From assembly GCA_023436605.1 (NCBI GenBank), contig JAEZIQ010000169.1:1-24979 (forward strand): a stretch of 24,979 bases of DNA. The letters run 5' to 3'. Source of the stretch: Actinomycetes bacterium (GTDB lineage Bacteria; Actinomycetota; Thermoleophilia; Solirubrobacterales; 70-9). Each line of letters begins with the position of its first letter. Position 1 is the stretch's first letter. A program made the translations under genes and the position numbers. The notes beneath the pieces were generated by a model. That model was not told where the DNA came from. It saw nothing but the letters and a program-made list of their open reading frames with translations, and searched no databases. Below, in pieces: positions 7,662-14,939 of this stretch.

Positions 7662-9062
7662 ATGGAAGCTTCCGGGGTTGACCTGACCGAGAGTGCCTCT
7701 TCAAACGGGGCTGGGCCCGATCGGGGAAGCAGGCCACGGGTCTGCGTGATCGGAGCCGGGTCTTCGGGGATTACTGCGATGCGCAGCCTCAAGGACAAGG
7801 GCATCGAGTTCGACTGCTTCGAGAAGGGTTCCTGGATCGGGGGGAACTGGAAGTACGACAACGACAACGGGCAGTCGGCCGCCTACAAGTCGCTCCACAT
7901 CAACACCTCGCGGCAGATGATGGAGTACGCCCGCTTCCCGATGCCGGAGGATTTCCCGGATTACCCCGACCACTTCCAGATCGCCCGGTACTTCGAGGAC
8001 TTTGTCGATCACTTCGGGTTGAGGGAGTCGATTCGCTTCCAGACCGAGGTCGAGTCGGTCGTTCCGGCCGAGGGCGGTGGCTGGGACGTCACCTGGGCTC
8101 AACGCGATGGCCAGACCGGCACCGACCACTACACCGACGTGATCGTCTGCAACGGCCACCATTGGGACAAACGCTGGCCCGAGCCGGCCTTCCCCGGATC
8201 CGACACCTTCACCGGAGTCCAGATGCACGCCCACGATTACCGCACTCCCGAGATCTTCGAGGACAAGCGGGTACTGGTCCTCGGTATCGGCAACTCCGCG
8301 GTCGACATCGCGGTCGAATCCTCGCGCCACGCCGAAGAAACCTTTCTCGCCATGCGACGGGGAGCCTGGATCCTGCCCAAGTACTTCGGCAGCAAGCCGA
8401 CCGACCGGGTTACCACCGGCTTCGTGTCGAAGCTGCCGCTCAAGGTCCAGAGCCTCGGTCTCTGGCTCTCGCTCAAGTTGGCGGTCGGAGACCCGACGGA
8501 TTACGGGCTGCCCAAACCCGACCACATGCCACTCCACGCCCACCCGACCGTTTCGCAGGAGATTCTGGGCCGGCTTGGTCACGGCGACATAGAGGTCAAA
8601 CCCAACATCGAGCGGCTCGACGGCGACTCGGTCGTCTTTTCAGACGGGACCCGGGAGCAGATCGACATCATCGTCTACTGCACCGGCTACAAGATCACCT
8701 TTCCCTTCCTTGACCCCGAGGTGTTCGAGGCGAAGGACAACAAGGTGGATCTATACCAGCGGGTGGTTCCGCCGGGCCGGGCCGGTCTCTACTTCATCGG
8801 GCTGATTCAGCCGCTTGGGGCGATCATGCCCCTGGCGGAGGTCCAGTGTGACTGGGTAGCCGAACTGATCAACGGCGAGGGCGCGCTGCCGGACCGGCTC
8901 GAAATGACCCGGGAGGTAGCGCTCGAACAGGCAAAGATGGGCCGTCGCTTCATCAACTCGAAGCGACACACCGTCGAAGTCGACTTCGACCCCTACATGC
9001 GGACGTTGGCCCGGGAGCGGGAACGCTCACGCGAACGGGCCGGGGCGAAAGCTCTGGTCTAG
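7662..9062 (+). CDS. Flavin-containing monooxygenase (class B, FMO family)
   Basis: 466 residues from the ATG at 7662. An in-frame TTG at 7635 lies within the operator palindrome and is judged not to be the start. FAD motif VCVIGAGSSG (28-36), the FMO fingerprint FTGVQMHAHDY (183-193, F-x-G-x3-H-x3-Y) and the NADPH motif VLVLGIGNSAVD (205-215) are all present, with the late IVYCTGY motif. FMOs oxygenate soft nucleophiles (S, N) or act as Baeyer-Villiger enzymes, using FAD and NADPH. Given the sulfur-related neighbours, S-oxidation is plausible but not shown. Its operator differs from the ATAG-N7-CTAT sites, so it may answer to another signal. The stop overlaps the convergent small membrane protein stop by 4 nt (CTAG). 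Confidence 0.9.
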   Translation: MEASGVDLTESASSNGAGPDRGSRPRVCVIGAGSSGITAMRSLKDKGIEFDCFEKGSWIGGNWKYDNDNGQSAAYKSLHINTSRQMMEYARFPMPEDFPDYPDHFQIARYFEDFVDHFGLRESIRFQTEVESVVPAEGGGWDVTWAQRDGQTGTDHYTDVIVCNGHHWDKRWPEPAFPGSDTFTGVQMHAHDYRTPEIFEDKRVLVLGIGNSAVDIAVESSRHAEETFLAMRRGAWILPKYFGSKPTDRVTTGFVSKLPLKVQSLGLWLSLKLAVGDPTDYGLPKPDHMPLHAHPTVSQEILGRLGHGDIEVKPNIERLDGDSVVFSDGTREQIDIIVYCTGYKITFPFLDPEVFEAKDNKVDLYQRVVPPGRAGLYFIGLIQPLGAIMPLAEVQCDWVAELINGEGALPDRLEMTREVALEQAKMGRRFINSKRHTVEVDFDPYMRTLARERERSRERAGAKALV

Positions 9063-9379
9063 GAGCGAGTCGGTTCGTGCTCGCGGGCCCGGGCGGGCTC
9101 GGGGTGGGGCGAGCCGGAACGGATCCGGTGCCCGGCCGCCGGTTCGGCCGTGCGGGGGCGACGGGACGGAGGAGTCACCGTGTCGCCACCGTGAGGGCCG
9201 CGCCGCGGACCACGAGGCCGGAAGGGACGCGGACGCCGCTTGCCGCCACCACCTTCACCTTCGTCGATGACACCGTTCTCCTGCTCGTTGGTGGCAGCCC
9301 AGTAGAGCAGCCAGATCATCCCGATCGCCGGGATCTTCAGCAGTACGAGCATGAATATGACGGGCCACAATCCGTCCAT
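9059..9379 (-). CDS. Small membrane protein with basic Pro/Arg-rich tail
   Basis: 106 residues from the ATG at 9379, which is chosen because the membrane segment starts just after it (WPVIFMLVLLKIPAIGMIWLLYWA, residues about 4-28). A GAGGGG sequence touches the ATG. The rest is hydrophilic: an acidic/Gly stretch (NGVIDEGEGGGG), then an Arg/Pro-rich tail. The upstream HAD gene stops 4 nt before, so the two form an operon. Similar single-span small proteins are common hypothetical proteins in actinobacteria. Function is unknown. The low-complexity tail makes its exact length less certain than the membrane segment. Confidence 0.6.
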   Translation of the reverse strand: MDGLWPVIFMLVLLKIPAIGMIWLLYWAATNEQENGVIDEGEGGGGKRRPRPFRPRGPRRGPHGGDTVTPPSRRPRTAEPAAGHRIRSGSPHPEPARAREHEPTRS

Positions 9380-9383
9380 CCCC

Positions 9384-9968
9384 TCAGTGTAAATGGTCGG
9401 GGACCCGGCCCGAAGCGAGCGAGTCGGCCCACTCGGCCATGACCGCGGCCTGGGCTTCCTCGAAACCGATCTCGGGTTCGGTCGGGACCAAGAGGGTGGG
9501 TAGCCCGGCCTCTTCCCGCTGCTCGGCCCACTCAAAACAGCTCTCATCGAAGGAGTCGTCGAACCACGCGACCGGGCGTCCGGCACAGAACTCGTCGATC
9601 GCCGCGAGCTTCCAGTGGGCGGCCGTCGTCTCTGCCGTGGCACCTTTCTTGCGATGAGCGTCGAACTCGATCACCGGCAACGGGCCGATCCCGGTGAGCA
9701 GCGAAAGGCGGTCGTTGGCGCGGTCCTGCCAGCCTGTGGCCCAGACCAGCTCGAAGCGACCGGCGAGGCGCAGAATCCGCTCTGCGGCTGCGATCGAGAT
9801 CAAGTGAGGGGTCCCGTCGATCAGTTCGAAGCGGCCCAAATTGGCGGGCGGCGGACCCTCGAATCCGAACAGGCTGATCACGCCGTCGACATCGATCGCG
9901 AGAATCGGACGCTTTTCGGGACCGCCAGCGGGATGGCGCGGCGTGGGACGAGATGGCGTTGCTTCCAA
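9384..9968 (-). CDS. HAD-like hydrolase-fold protein (HAD_SAK_2-type)
   Basis: About 194 residues from a TTG at 9968. A longer form from a TTG at 10004 is open but would run across the rpsL start. HAD motif I appears as ILAIDVDGVI (DxDG), motif II as ELVWATGW (Thr), and motif IV-like acids as VAWFDDSFDE. This pattern matches the small HAD domain known from Swiss-Army-Knife RNA repair proteins, which also occurs alone in actinobacteria. A phosphatase or phosphotransferase role is possible; the substrate is unknown. It is transcribed away from rpsL, with both promoters packed into the overlap. Confidence 0.75.
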   Translation of the reverse strand: MEATPSRPTPRHPAGGPEKRPILAIDVDGVISLFGFEGPPPANLGRFELIDGTPHLISIAAAERILRLAGRFELVWATGWQDRANDRLSLLTGIGPLPVIEFDAHRKKGATAETTAAHWKLAAIDEFCAGRPVAWFDDSFDESCFEWAEQREEAGLPTLLVPTEPEIGFEEAQAAVMAEWADSLASGRVPDHLH

Positions 9969-9976
9969 AGGATCTG

Positions 9977-9982
9977 TAGTAT
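9977..9982 (+). promoter_or_regulatory. Candidate -10 element of rpsL
   Basis: TAGTAT lies 8 nt before the GTG start of rpsL. The intervening CCCTCGCC has no Shine-Dalgarno sequence, so a leaderless or nearly leaderless mRNA is likely. No convincing -35 was found. Confidence 0.5.
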
Positions 9983-9990
9983 CCCTCGCC

Positions 9991-10386
9991 GTGCCTAATA
10001 CCAATCAACTCGTACGCAAGGGCCGCAAGAAGCCCAAGAAGAAAGTGACCACTCCCGGCCTGAAGTCCGGGCAGGGCAACAAGAAGAAGGTCGCCGCACC
10101 GCAGCGTCGTGGCGTCTGTACCCGTGTTGCCACCGTGACCCCGAAGAAGCCGAACTCGGCTCTGCGGAAGATCGCCCGTGTGCGCCTCGCCCACGGCATG
10201 GAAGTCACCGCGTACATCCCCGGTGAGGGGCACAACCTGCAGGAACACTCCGTCGTCCTCATTCGAGGCGGCCGAGTCAAGGACCTGCCGGGTGTTCGTT
10301 ACAAGGTTGTCCGGGGCACCCTGGATGCGGCTGGCGTTTCCGACCGCAAGCAGGCCCGCTCCCGGTACGGAGTGAAGGCGAGCTAA
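9991..10386 (+). CDS. rpsL: 30S ribosomal protein S12
   Basis: 131 residues from GTG (PNTNQLVRKGRKKPKKK...). Hallmarks are RRGVCTRV, TPKKPNSALRK, GEGHNLQEHSVVLIRGGRVKDLPGVRY and DRKQARSRYGVK. The lysines of PKKPNS and GRVKDLPG, where streptomycin-resistance changes usually arise, are unchanged. The basic N-terminal extension between VRK and RRGVC is a few residues longer than in E. coli. The ORF stays open upstream, but those residues do not resemble S12. The TAA stop overlaps the rpsG ATG by one base (TAATG). Confidence 0.97.
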   Translation: MPNTNQLVRKGRKKPKKKVTTPGLKSGQGNKKKVAAPQRRGVCTRVATVTPKKPNSALRKIARVRLAHGMEVTAYIPGEGHNLQEHSVVLIRGGRVKDLPGVRYKVVRGTLDAAGVSDRKQARSRYGVKAS

Positions 10387-10856
10387 TGGCACGTCGTAAT
10401 GCCGCAGTGATCCGCCCGCTCGAGGCGGACACCAAGTACCGCAGCCGTCTGGTTCAGCAGATCATCAACAAGGTGATGCGCGACGGCAAGAAGTCCACGG
10501 CCGAGCGGATCGTCTATGACGCCCTCGCCCTGGTCAGCGAGCGTTCCGGTGAGGACGCCGTCGAGACCCTCGAAGAGGCGATCAAGCAGCTGACCCCGGC
10601 CCTCGAGGTCCGCTCCCGCCGCGTCGGTGGCGCCACCTACCAGGTTCCGGTCGAGGTTCCTTCCCGCCGCGCCCGCACCCTCGCGGTCCGCTGGCTCGTC
10701 GATTTCGCCCGCGCCCGCAACGAGTACGCGATGTCCGAGCGTCTCGCCAACGAGATCCTCGACGCGACCAAGCAGCAGGGCAACGCCTACAAGCGGAAGG
10801 ACGACATCTTCCGCATGGCCCAGGCCAACAAGGCCTTCGCCCACTACCGCTGGTAG
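10386..10856 (+). CDS. rpsG: 30S ribosomal protein S7
   Basis: 156 residues, the usual bacterial length. It starts MARRNAAVIRPLEAD and shows RVGGATYQVPVEVPSRRARTLAVRWLV and AYKRKDDIFRMAQANKAFAHYRW. S7 nucleates the 30S head on 16S rRNA. It is coupled to rpsL by a 1-nt overlap. Unusually, a strong terminator follows and fusA is not the next gene. Confidence 0.97.
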   Translation: MARRNAAVIRPLEADTKYRSRLVQQIINKVMRDGKKSTAERIVYDALALVSERSGEDAVETLEEAIKQLTPALEVRSRRVGGATYQVPVEVPSRRARTLAVRWLVDFARARNEYAMSERLANEILDATKQQGNAYKRKDDIFRMAQANKAFAHYRW

Positions 10857-10873
10857 CAGGCACGATCAGCTTC

Positions 10874-10904
10874 AAAAAGGGCGGCCTCCGGGCCGCCCTT
10901 TTTT
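10874..10904 (+). terminator. Strong intrinsic terminator after rpsG
   Basis: 13-bp stem, five A-T pairs plus the GC core GGGCGGCC/GGCCGCCC, loop TCCG (10887-10890), followed by T residues. It ends the rpsL-rpsG transcript and physically separates it from fusA more than 11 kb away. Confidence 0.93.
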
Positions 10905-10940
10905 ATTGGGTGGACGGGGCGTCCTTCTTCGTCCCGGCCC

Positions 10941-10989
10941 ACGGTGACGCACCTTTGTAAGCGTTACGACATCAAACCTGCGTCACCGT
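10941..10989. repeat. 49-nt hairpin repeat, copy between rpsG and lysR
   Basis: Perfect 11-bp arms ACGGTGACGCA (10941-10951) and TGCGTCACCGT (10979-10989) around a 27-nt loop that carries GTAAGCGTTAC, itself a small hairpin. It matches the repeat at 19071-19119 in total length, arm frame and the AAACCTGC approach to the right arm, with paired differences in the arms. Confidence 0.7.
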
Positions 10990-11029
10990 CCGGCGCCCGA
11001 GCCGACTTGCCCCGGAGGGTTTAAGTGGG

Positions 11030-11953
11030 TCAGCTGGTGACCGGGCGGTGGAACTTCTTCGAGTACTCGGCGGCCTGGGCGACGAACATCGAGTGCAGGT
11101 CGCGGGAGGCGGCGCTGGGGGAGGCGCCACGGCGGCGCTGGATGACCAGGTGCACCTCGGTGTCGTCATCGATCTCGCGGTAAGTGATCGCGTCGCGGGT
11201 CTCAAGCGGGTCGCCGATCACGCTGTAGTCGGGGAGGACCGCGGCGCCTAGTCCTTCTGCCACCATCAGCTTGCCCATCTCGGCTCCGTCGGTCGAGTAG
11301 GAGAAGACCGGTTCCCGATCACCGAGCAGTCCGGTCAGGTAGCGGTGCATCACGTACCCGGCGCGCATCATCACCAACGGGTGAGTGGCGAGCTCGTCGG
11401 CGTCGACTGAAGTGAAGTTGGCCAGCGGGTCGTCGGGGTGGATCACCACGACCGGTTTTCCCCGCAGGAGTTCCGTGGTGCTGAAGTCTTCCGAGATTTC
11501 GTCGTCGTCAAGGTAGTTGACCAGCCCGAGGTCGAGACTTCCGTCGAGCAGCGCGCGCTGGATCTCCTTCTGCTGCGCGGTCACCACCTCGACCTGGGTG
11601 TTGGGGTGGCTCTCGCGGAAGTTGCGGATCGCCAGGGTCAGGACGGGGGCGGTCGCTGCACTTACCGTGCCGAGCCGGACGATGCGGCTGCTCTTGTGCT
11701 GATCGCCGGCGGCCCGCTTGAGGCGGTCGACGGCTTCGATCACATCGAGCATGTAGGGCAGAAGCTCCCGCCCGGCTTCGCTCAGGGTAGCGCCGGAGCG
11801 GTGCCGGTCGAGAACCGAGACGCCGAACTCGCGTTCCAGGTTCCGCACCGTTTCGCTCAGTGCGGGCTGGGAGATGTGGAGCTCTTCAGCCGCCTGCCGA
11901 AAGGACCCGAATCGGGCCACGGCGGTCACATATTCAAGTTGGCGGAGTCGCAT
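11030..11953 (-). CDS. LysR-type transcriptional regulator
   Basis: 307 residues, the standard size. The N-terminal winged helix-turn-helix is MRLRQLEYVTAVARFGSFRQAAEELHISQPALSETVRNLE in segments 1-40, followed by the linker helix and a periplasmic-binding-like effector domain starting near VRLGTVSAATAPVL. It is divergent from the metQ operon with a 244-bp intergenic region, the classic layout for a LysR activator of that operon. The effector is unknown. By context it may be a sulfur-starvation signal or an organosulfur compound, in the manner of CysB or Cbl, but specific orthology is not claimed. Confidence 0.93.
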   Translation of the reverse strand: MRLRQLEYVTAVARFGSFRQAAEELHISQPALSETVRNLEREFGVSVLDRHRSGATLSEAGRELLPYMLDVIEAVDRLKRAAGDQHKSSRIVRLGTVSAATAPVLTLAIRNFRESHPNTQVEVVTAQQKEIQRALLDGSLDLGLVNYLDDDEISEDFSTTELLRGKPVVVIHPDDPLANFTSVDADELATHPLVMMRAGYVMHRYLTGLLGDREPVFSYSTDGAEMGKLMVAEGLGAAVLPDYSVIGDPLETRDAITYREIDDDTEVHLVIQRRRGASPSAASRDLHSMFVAQAAEYSKKFHRPVTS

Positions 11954-12197
11954 CTAAAGGCATATCTCGTAAAAGTTGATCAAAAAAGTAGAAAAAGGTT
12001 ATCACCGGTCGTTCCCGCTGTCCCAGATGTCAAGCGGAATCGCGCTTTTCGGCAAGGAAGCACCTATCGAGGCGTCGGCTTTTCCTATTTGACTCTCGGC
12101 CCGCGCGGGCGAAAAATCCTCCGCCTATCGCCGGTAGGGGAGTCCGTCAGGGCGTCCTCGCCAGCCCAAACAGAGAACTTCACAAGGAGCAAGGGAA
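11954..12197. promoter_or_regulatory. lysR/metQ divergent regulatory region
   Basis: Contains CAAG-GAAGCAC-CTAT (12053-12067), which resembles ATAG-GAATCAC-CTAT upstream of the second DszC-like operon. Further CCTAT half-sites occur at 12084-12088 and 12124-12128; the last is part of CCTA-TCGCCGG-TAGG (12124-12138). The first site is centred about 64 bp before the predicted metQ start point, where LysR recognition sites usually lie. Confidence 0.55.
12089..12117 (+). promoter_or_regulatory. Candidate promoter of the metQ operon
   Basis: TTGACT (12089-12094), a 17-bp spacer, then AAAAAT (12112-12117). The -35 is close to consensus and the -10 is weak, as expected for an activated promoter. 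The spacer contains a perfect 12-bp palindrome GCCCGCGCGGGC (12099-12110). A start point near 12124 gives a leader of about 75 nt. Confidence 0.5.
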
Positions 12198-13154
12198 ATG
12201 TCACAGCAGGAAACGAACGACAAGCCGACCGGCGATTCGGGGGGCGAGGATCGCGGGTTCGAACTGAAGAAGAAGCGACGCTGGCCGATCTTCGCCGGGA
12301 TCGCCGTTGTCGTACTCGCGGTCGCCGGATTCGCCTTCGCCCGCAGTGGTGACGACAAGTCCGGCAAGTACCAGGACAAGTCGGAACCGATCACCGTTTC
12401 GACCTTCGAGGCAAACGTCGCCGAGGTCGCCCTGATCGAGTGGATCGACGAGAACATCGCGCCGAAGTACGGCATCGATCTCGAGTTCCGCGGCATCAGC
12501 GACAGCACCCAGCTCAACCGCGCGGTCAGCGAAGGTGAAGTGGGCGGCACGATCTACCAGCACAAGGACTGGCTTGAGCAGGTTCTCGATGCCAACCCTG
12601 ACTTCAACGAAGAGGCCGCGACCCAGGTCTTCCGCTGGGCCTTCGGCATCTGGTCGACCAAGCACGACTCGGTCGAGGACATCCCCGAAGGCGGCACGAT
12701 CACCCTGCCGTCCGATCCGGCCAACGAAGCACACGCTCTGGTTGCGCTCGAAGCCGCCGGCCTGATCAAGCTCGACCCCGACGTCGAGCCCTCCAAGGCG
12801 ACCCAGGACGACATCGTCGAGAACCCGAAGAACCTCAAGTTCGAGCTGCTCGAGTACACGGCCCAGGCCCGTACCCTCGATGACGTCGACGCCGCAGCCG
12901 GCTACAACGAGGTCTTCGTGATCGCCGAGGTCGCCCCCGAGCACGAGATCTTCCGTTCGCCGACCCCGGACGCTTTCATCGGCGTGCTCACCATCGGTTC
13001 CGACTTCAAGGACACCCCGGGCATCAAGGCCCTGGTTGAGGCGTTCAGCGATCCGGAAATCCAGAACTATCTGGAGAACGAGCAGAACGACCTGCCCTAC
13101 AAGCTGCTGCCCCTGGAAACCGCTGACGGGACGGAGCCCGGGACCGAGTCATGA
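12198..13154 (+). CDS. metQ: MetQ/NlpA-family substrate-binding protein, membrane-anchored
   Basis: 318 residues. A basic cytosolic N-terminus (KKKRR) precedes one membrane span (about residues 29-48, WPIFAGIAVVVLAVAGFAFA). No cysteine is present, so this is not a lipoprotein and is probably held by an uncleaved helix. The domain then tracks E. coli MetQ: TFEANVAEVALIEWIDENIAPKYGIDLEF, SEGEVGGTIYQHKDWL, LPSDPANEAHALVALEAAGLIKL, DIVENPKNLKFELLE and GYNEVFV. It is first in a tight four-gene operon, with an AGGAG ribosome-binding site. MetQ proteins bind methionine. Here the link to a DszC-like enzyme leaves open a methionine sulfoxide or other organosulfur ligand. Confidence 0.9.
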   Translation: MSQQETNDKPTGDSGGEDRGFELKKKRRWPIFAGIAVVVLAVAGFAFARSGDDKSGKYQDKSEPITVSTFEANVAEVALIEWIDENIAPKYGIDLEFRGISDSTQLNRAVSEGEVGGTIYQHKDWLEQVLDANPDFNEEAATQVFRWAFGIWSTKHDSVEDIPEGGTITLPSDPANEAHALVALEAAGLIKLDPDVEPSKATQDDIVENPKNLKFELLEYTAQARTLDDVDAAAGYNEVFVIAEVAPEHEIFRSPTPDAFIGVLTIGSDFKDTPGIKALVEAFSDPEIQNYLENEQNDLPYKLLPLETADGTEPGTES

Positions 13155-14200
13155 CCAGGGAAGGTGAGATCCCGGCGATCCAACTGATCGACGTCTCGAA
13201 GCAGTTCGGTCGGGACCGGAGTGAGCTGGTCGTCCTCGAGGACATCAACGTGGAGGTCTGGCGCGGCGAGATATTCGCCGTCGTCGGGCCTTCCGGGGCT
13301 GGCAAGAGCACGTTGTCGCATTGCGTCAACCTGCTCGACCCGCCCAGTTCGGGAAAGGTCCTCGTAAACGGCCGGGATCTCACCGCCCTTTCCGCCGGCG
13401 AGCTGCGCGACGCCCGCCGCTCGATCGGCACCGTCTTCCAGTCCTCAGCTCTCCTGAGCAGACGGACGGCCGCCGAGAACGTCGCGCTGCCGCTCGAATA
13501 CCTCGGCGTGCAGCGCAAACAGCGCGAGGAACGGGTGGCCGAGTTGCTCGAGCGGGTCGGACTTATCGAACGGGCCAACCACCTGCCGCATCAGCTCTCG
13601 GGTGGTCAGCGTCAGCGGGTCGGGATCGCCCGGGCGCTCGCCCTGCGGCCTTCGGTCCTGCTTTCCGACGAAGCGACCTCCGGGCTCGACTCGGCGGCAA
13701 CCGAATCGATCCTGGAGCTGCTCAAGGAGCTGCGCCGCGACTTGGGCCTCACCATCCTCCTGATCACCCACGAGATGGCGGTGGTCCGCGAGATTGCCGA
13801 CCGGGTGGCGCGGCTCGACAACGGCCGGATCATCGAGCAGGGTTCGGTGGCCGACCTGATCACCGATCCCGGCTCCGCCCTCGGTCGTTCCCTGATGCCG
13901 AAGGTCCCCGACGAGGGGCCGGTCGAAGGGCAGGAGGTCTGGCACGTGACCTACAACGGACGCAACGTGCCGGCCGACTGGATCGAGCGCCTGGCGACCA
14001 GACTCGGCACGACGGTCCATCTGCTTTCAGCTTCGATCGAGCCGGTCGGGCCGGTTCGCGCCGGTCAGGCCTCGCTGGGCCTTGCGCCACTTCCGCCGGA
14101 GCAGGTGAAGGCGGCTCTCGATGAACTCAGCCTCTCCGGTGAAAAGGTTGAATCGGTCGAGCCGCTCACCAGCAACTCCCGGGTCGAGGTCGCGGCATGA
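13151..14200 (+). CDS. metN: MetN-type ABC transporter ATPase
   Basis: 349 residues. Walker A GPSGAGKST (46-54), Q-loop near FQSSAL (96), signature LSGGQ (149-153), Walker B VLLSDE (169-174) followed by ATSGLD, and H-loop His207 make an intact ATPase. The C-terminal part from about residue 255 is the NIL (ACT-like) regulatory domain of MetN (SIEPVGPVRAGQASLGLA), which in E. coli senses intracellular methionine and inhibits transport. Its retention suggests the cargo or its product still feeds back through this domain. The start overlaps the metQ stop as ATGA. Confidence 0.93.
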   Translation: MTREGEIPAIQLIDVSKQFGRDRSELVVLEDINVEVWRGEIFAVVGPSGAGKSTLSHCVNLLDPPSSGKVLVNGRDLTALSAGELRDARRSIGTVFQSSALLSRRTAAENVALPLEYLGVQRKQREERVAELLERVGLIERANHLPHQLSGGQRQRVGIARALALRPSVLLSDEATSGLDSAATESILELLKELRRDLGLTILLITHEMAVVREIADRVARLDNGRIIEQGSVADLITDPGSALGRSLMPKVPDEGPVEGQEVWHVTYNGRNVPADWIERLATRLGTTVHLLSASIEPVGPVRAGQASLGLAPLPPEQVKAALDELSLSGEKVESVEPLTSNSRVEVAA

Positions 14201-14886
14201 ACCTCCTCTACGCCGTCTCGACACCGGTCAACGAACTTCACGAACTCCTGATCCCGGCCTACAAGGAAACCCTCCTGATGGTCGGCATCGTGATGACCCT
14301 CGTGGTCATTCTGGGGACCGCACTGGCGGTCGTCGTCTTCAACACCGGACCGGGCGGACTTTTCCCCCGCCGGACGATCCACGGCATCCTCAGCTGGATC
14401 ATCAACATCGGCCGGTCGCTGCCCTTCCTCGTCCTGATGGCCTCGATCATCCCGTTTACGCGGCTGGTGGCCGGAACCACGATCGGAATCTGGGCCGCGG
14501 TAGTGCCGATGGTCGTGGCCGGTACCCCGTTCTTCGCCCGCCTGCTCGAGAACTCGCTGAGGGACGTGCCACCGGAGACGACCGAGGTCGCCCGCGCCTC
14601 GGGCGGATCGAACACCCAGATCATCTGGACCGCCCAGCTCAACGAGGCCTGGCCGGCGATGATCGGCACGATCACGATCGGGACCATCGCGATGATCGAG
14701 TACTCGGCGATCGCCGGCACGATCGGGGCCGGCGGCATCGGCTTCCTGGCGGTCACCTATGGCTACCAGCGCTTCGACCACAACGTGATGATCGCGACCG
14801 TGGTCATCCTCATCCTCACCGTCGCGATCGTCCAGATCGTCGGTGACTGGCTCGCCCGGCGCGCCTCTCCCTACCACCAGACCTGA
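14197..14886 (+). CDS. metI: MetI-type ABC transporter permease
   Basis: 229 residues, about five membrane spans. The EAA coupling loop is TTEVARASGGSNTQIIWTAQL, and the conserved end section reads GTIAMIEYSAIAGTIGAGGIGFLA, typical of MetI. ATGA overlap with metN. It completes a full importer (binding protein, ATPase, permease homodimer). Confidence 0.92.
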   Translation: MNLLYAVSTPVNELHELLIPAYKETLLMVGIVMTLVVILGTALAVVVFNTGPGGLFPRRTIHGILSWIINIGRSLPFLVLMASIIPFTRLVAGTTIGIWAAVVPMVVAGTPFFARLLENSLRDVPPETTEVARASGGSNTQIIWTAQLNEAWPAMIGTITIGTIAMIEYSAIAGTIGAGGIGFLAVTYGYQRFDHNVMIATVVILILTVAIVQIVGDWLARRASPYHQT

Positions 14887-14939
14887 GCCGGCCGTCCGGG
14901 AAGTTCCCGGCCGGACCGTCGGGTCGGAAAGACGAACAC

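Noticed and set aside
9841..9990. Extended S12 start
   Set aside because: The added residues are not S12-like and overlap the divergent HAD gene; the GTG at 9991 starts the conserved PNTNQLVRK.
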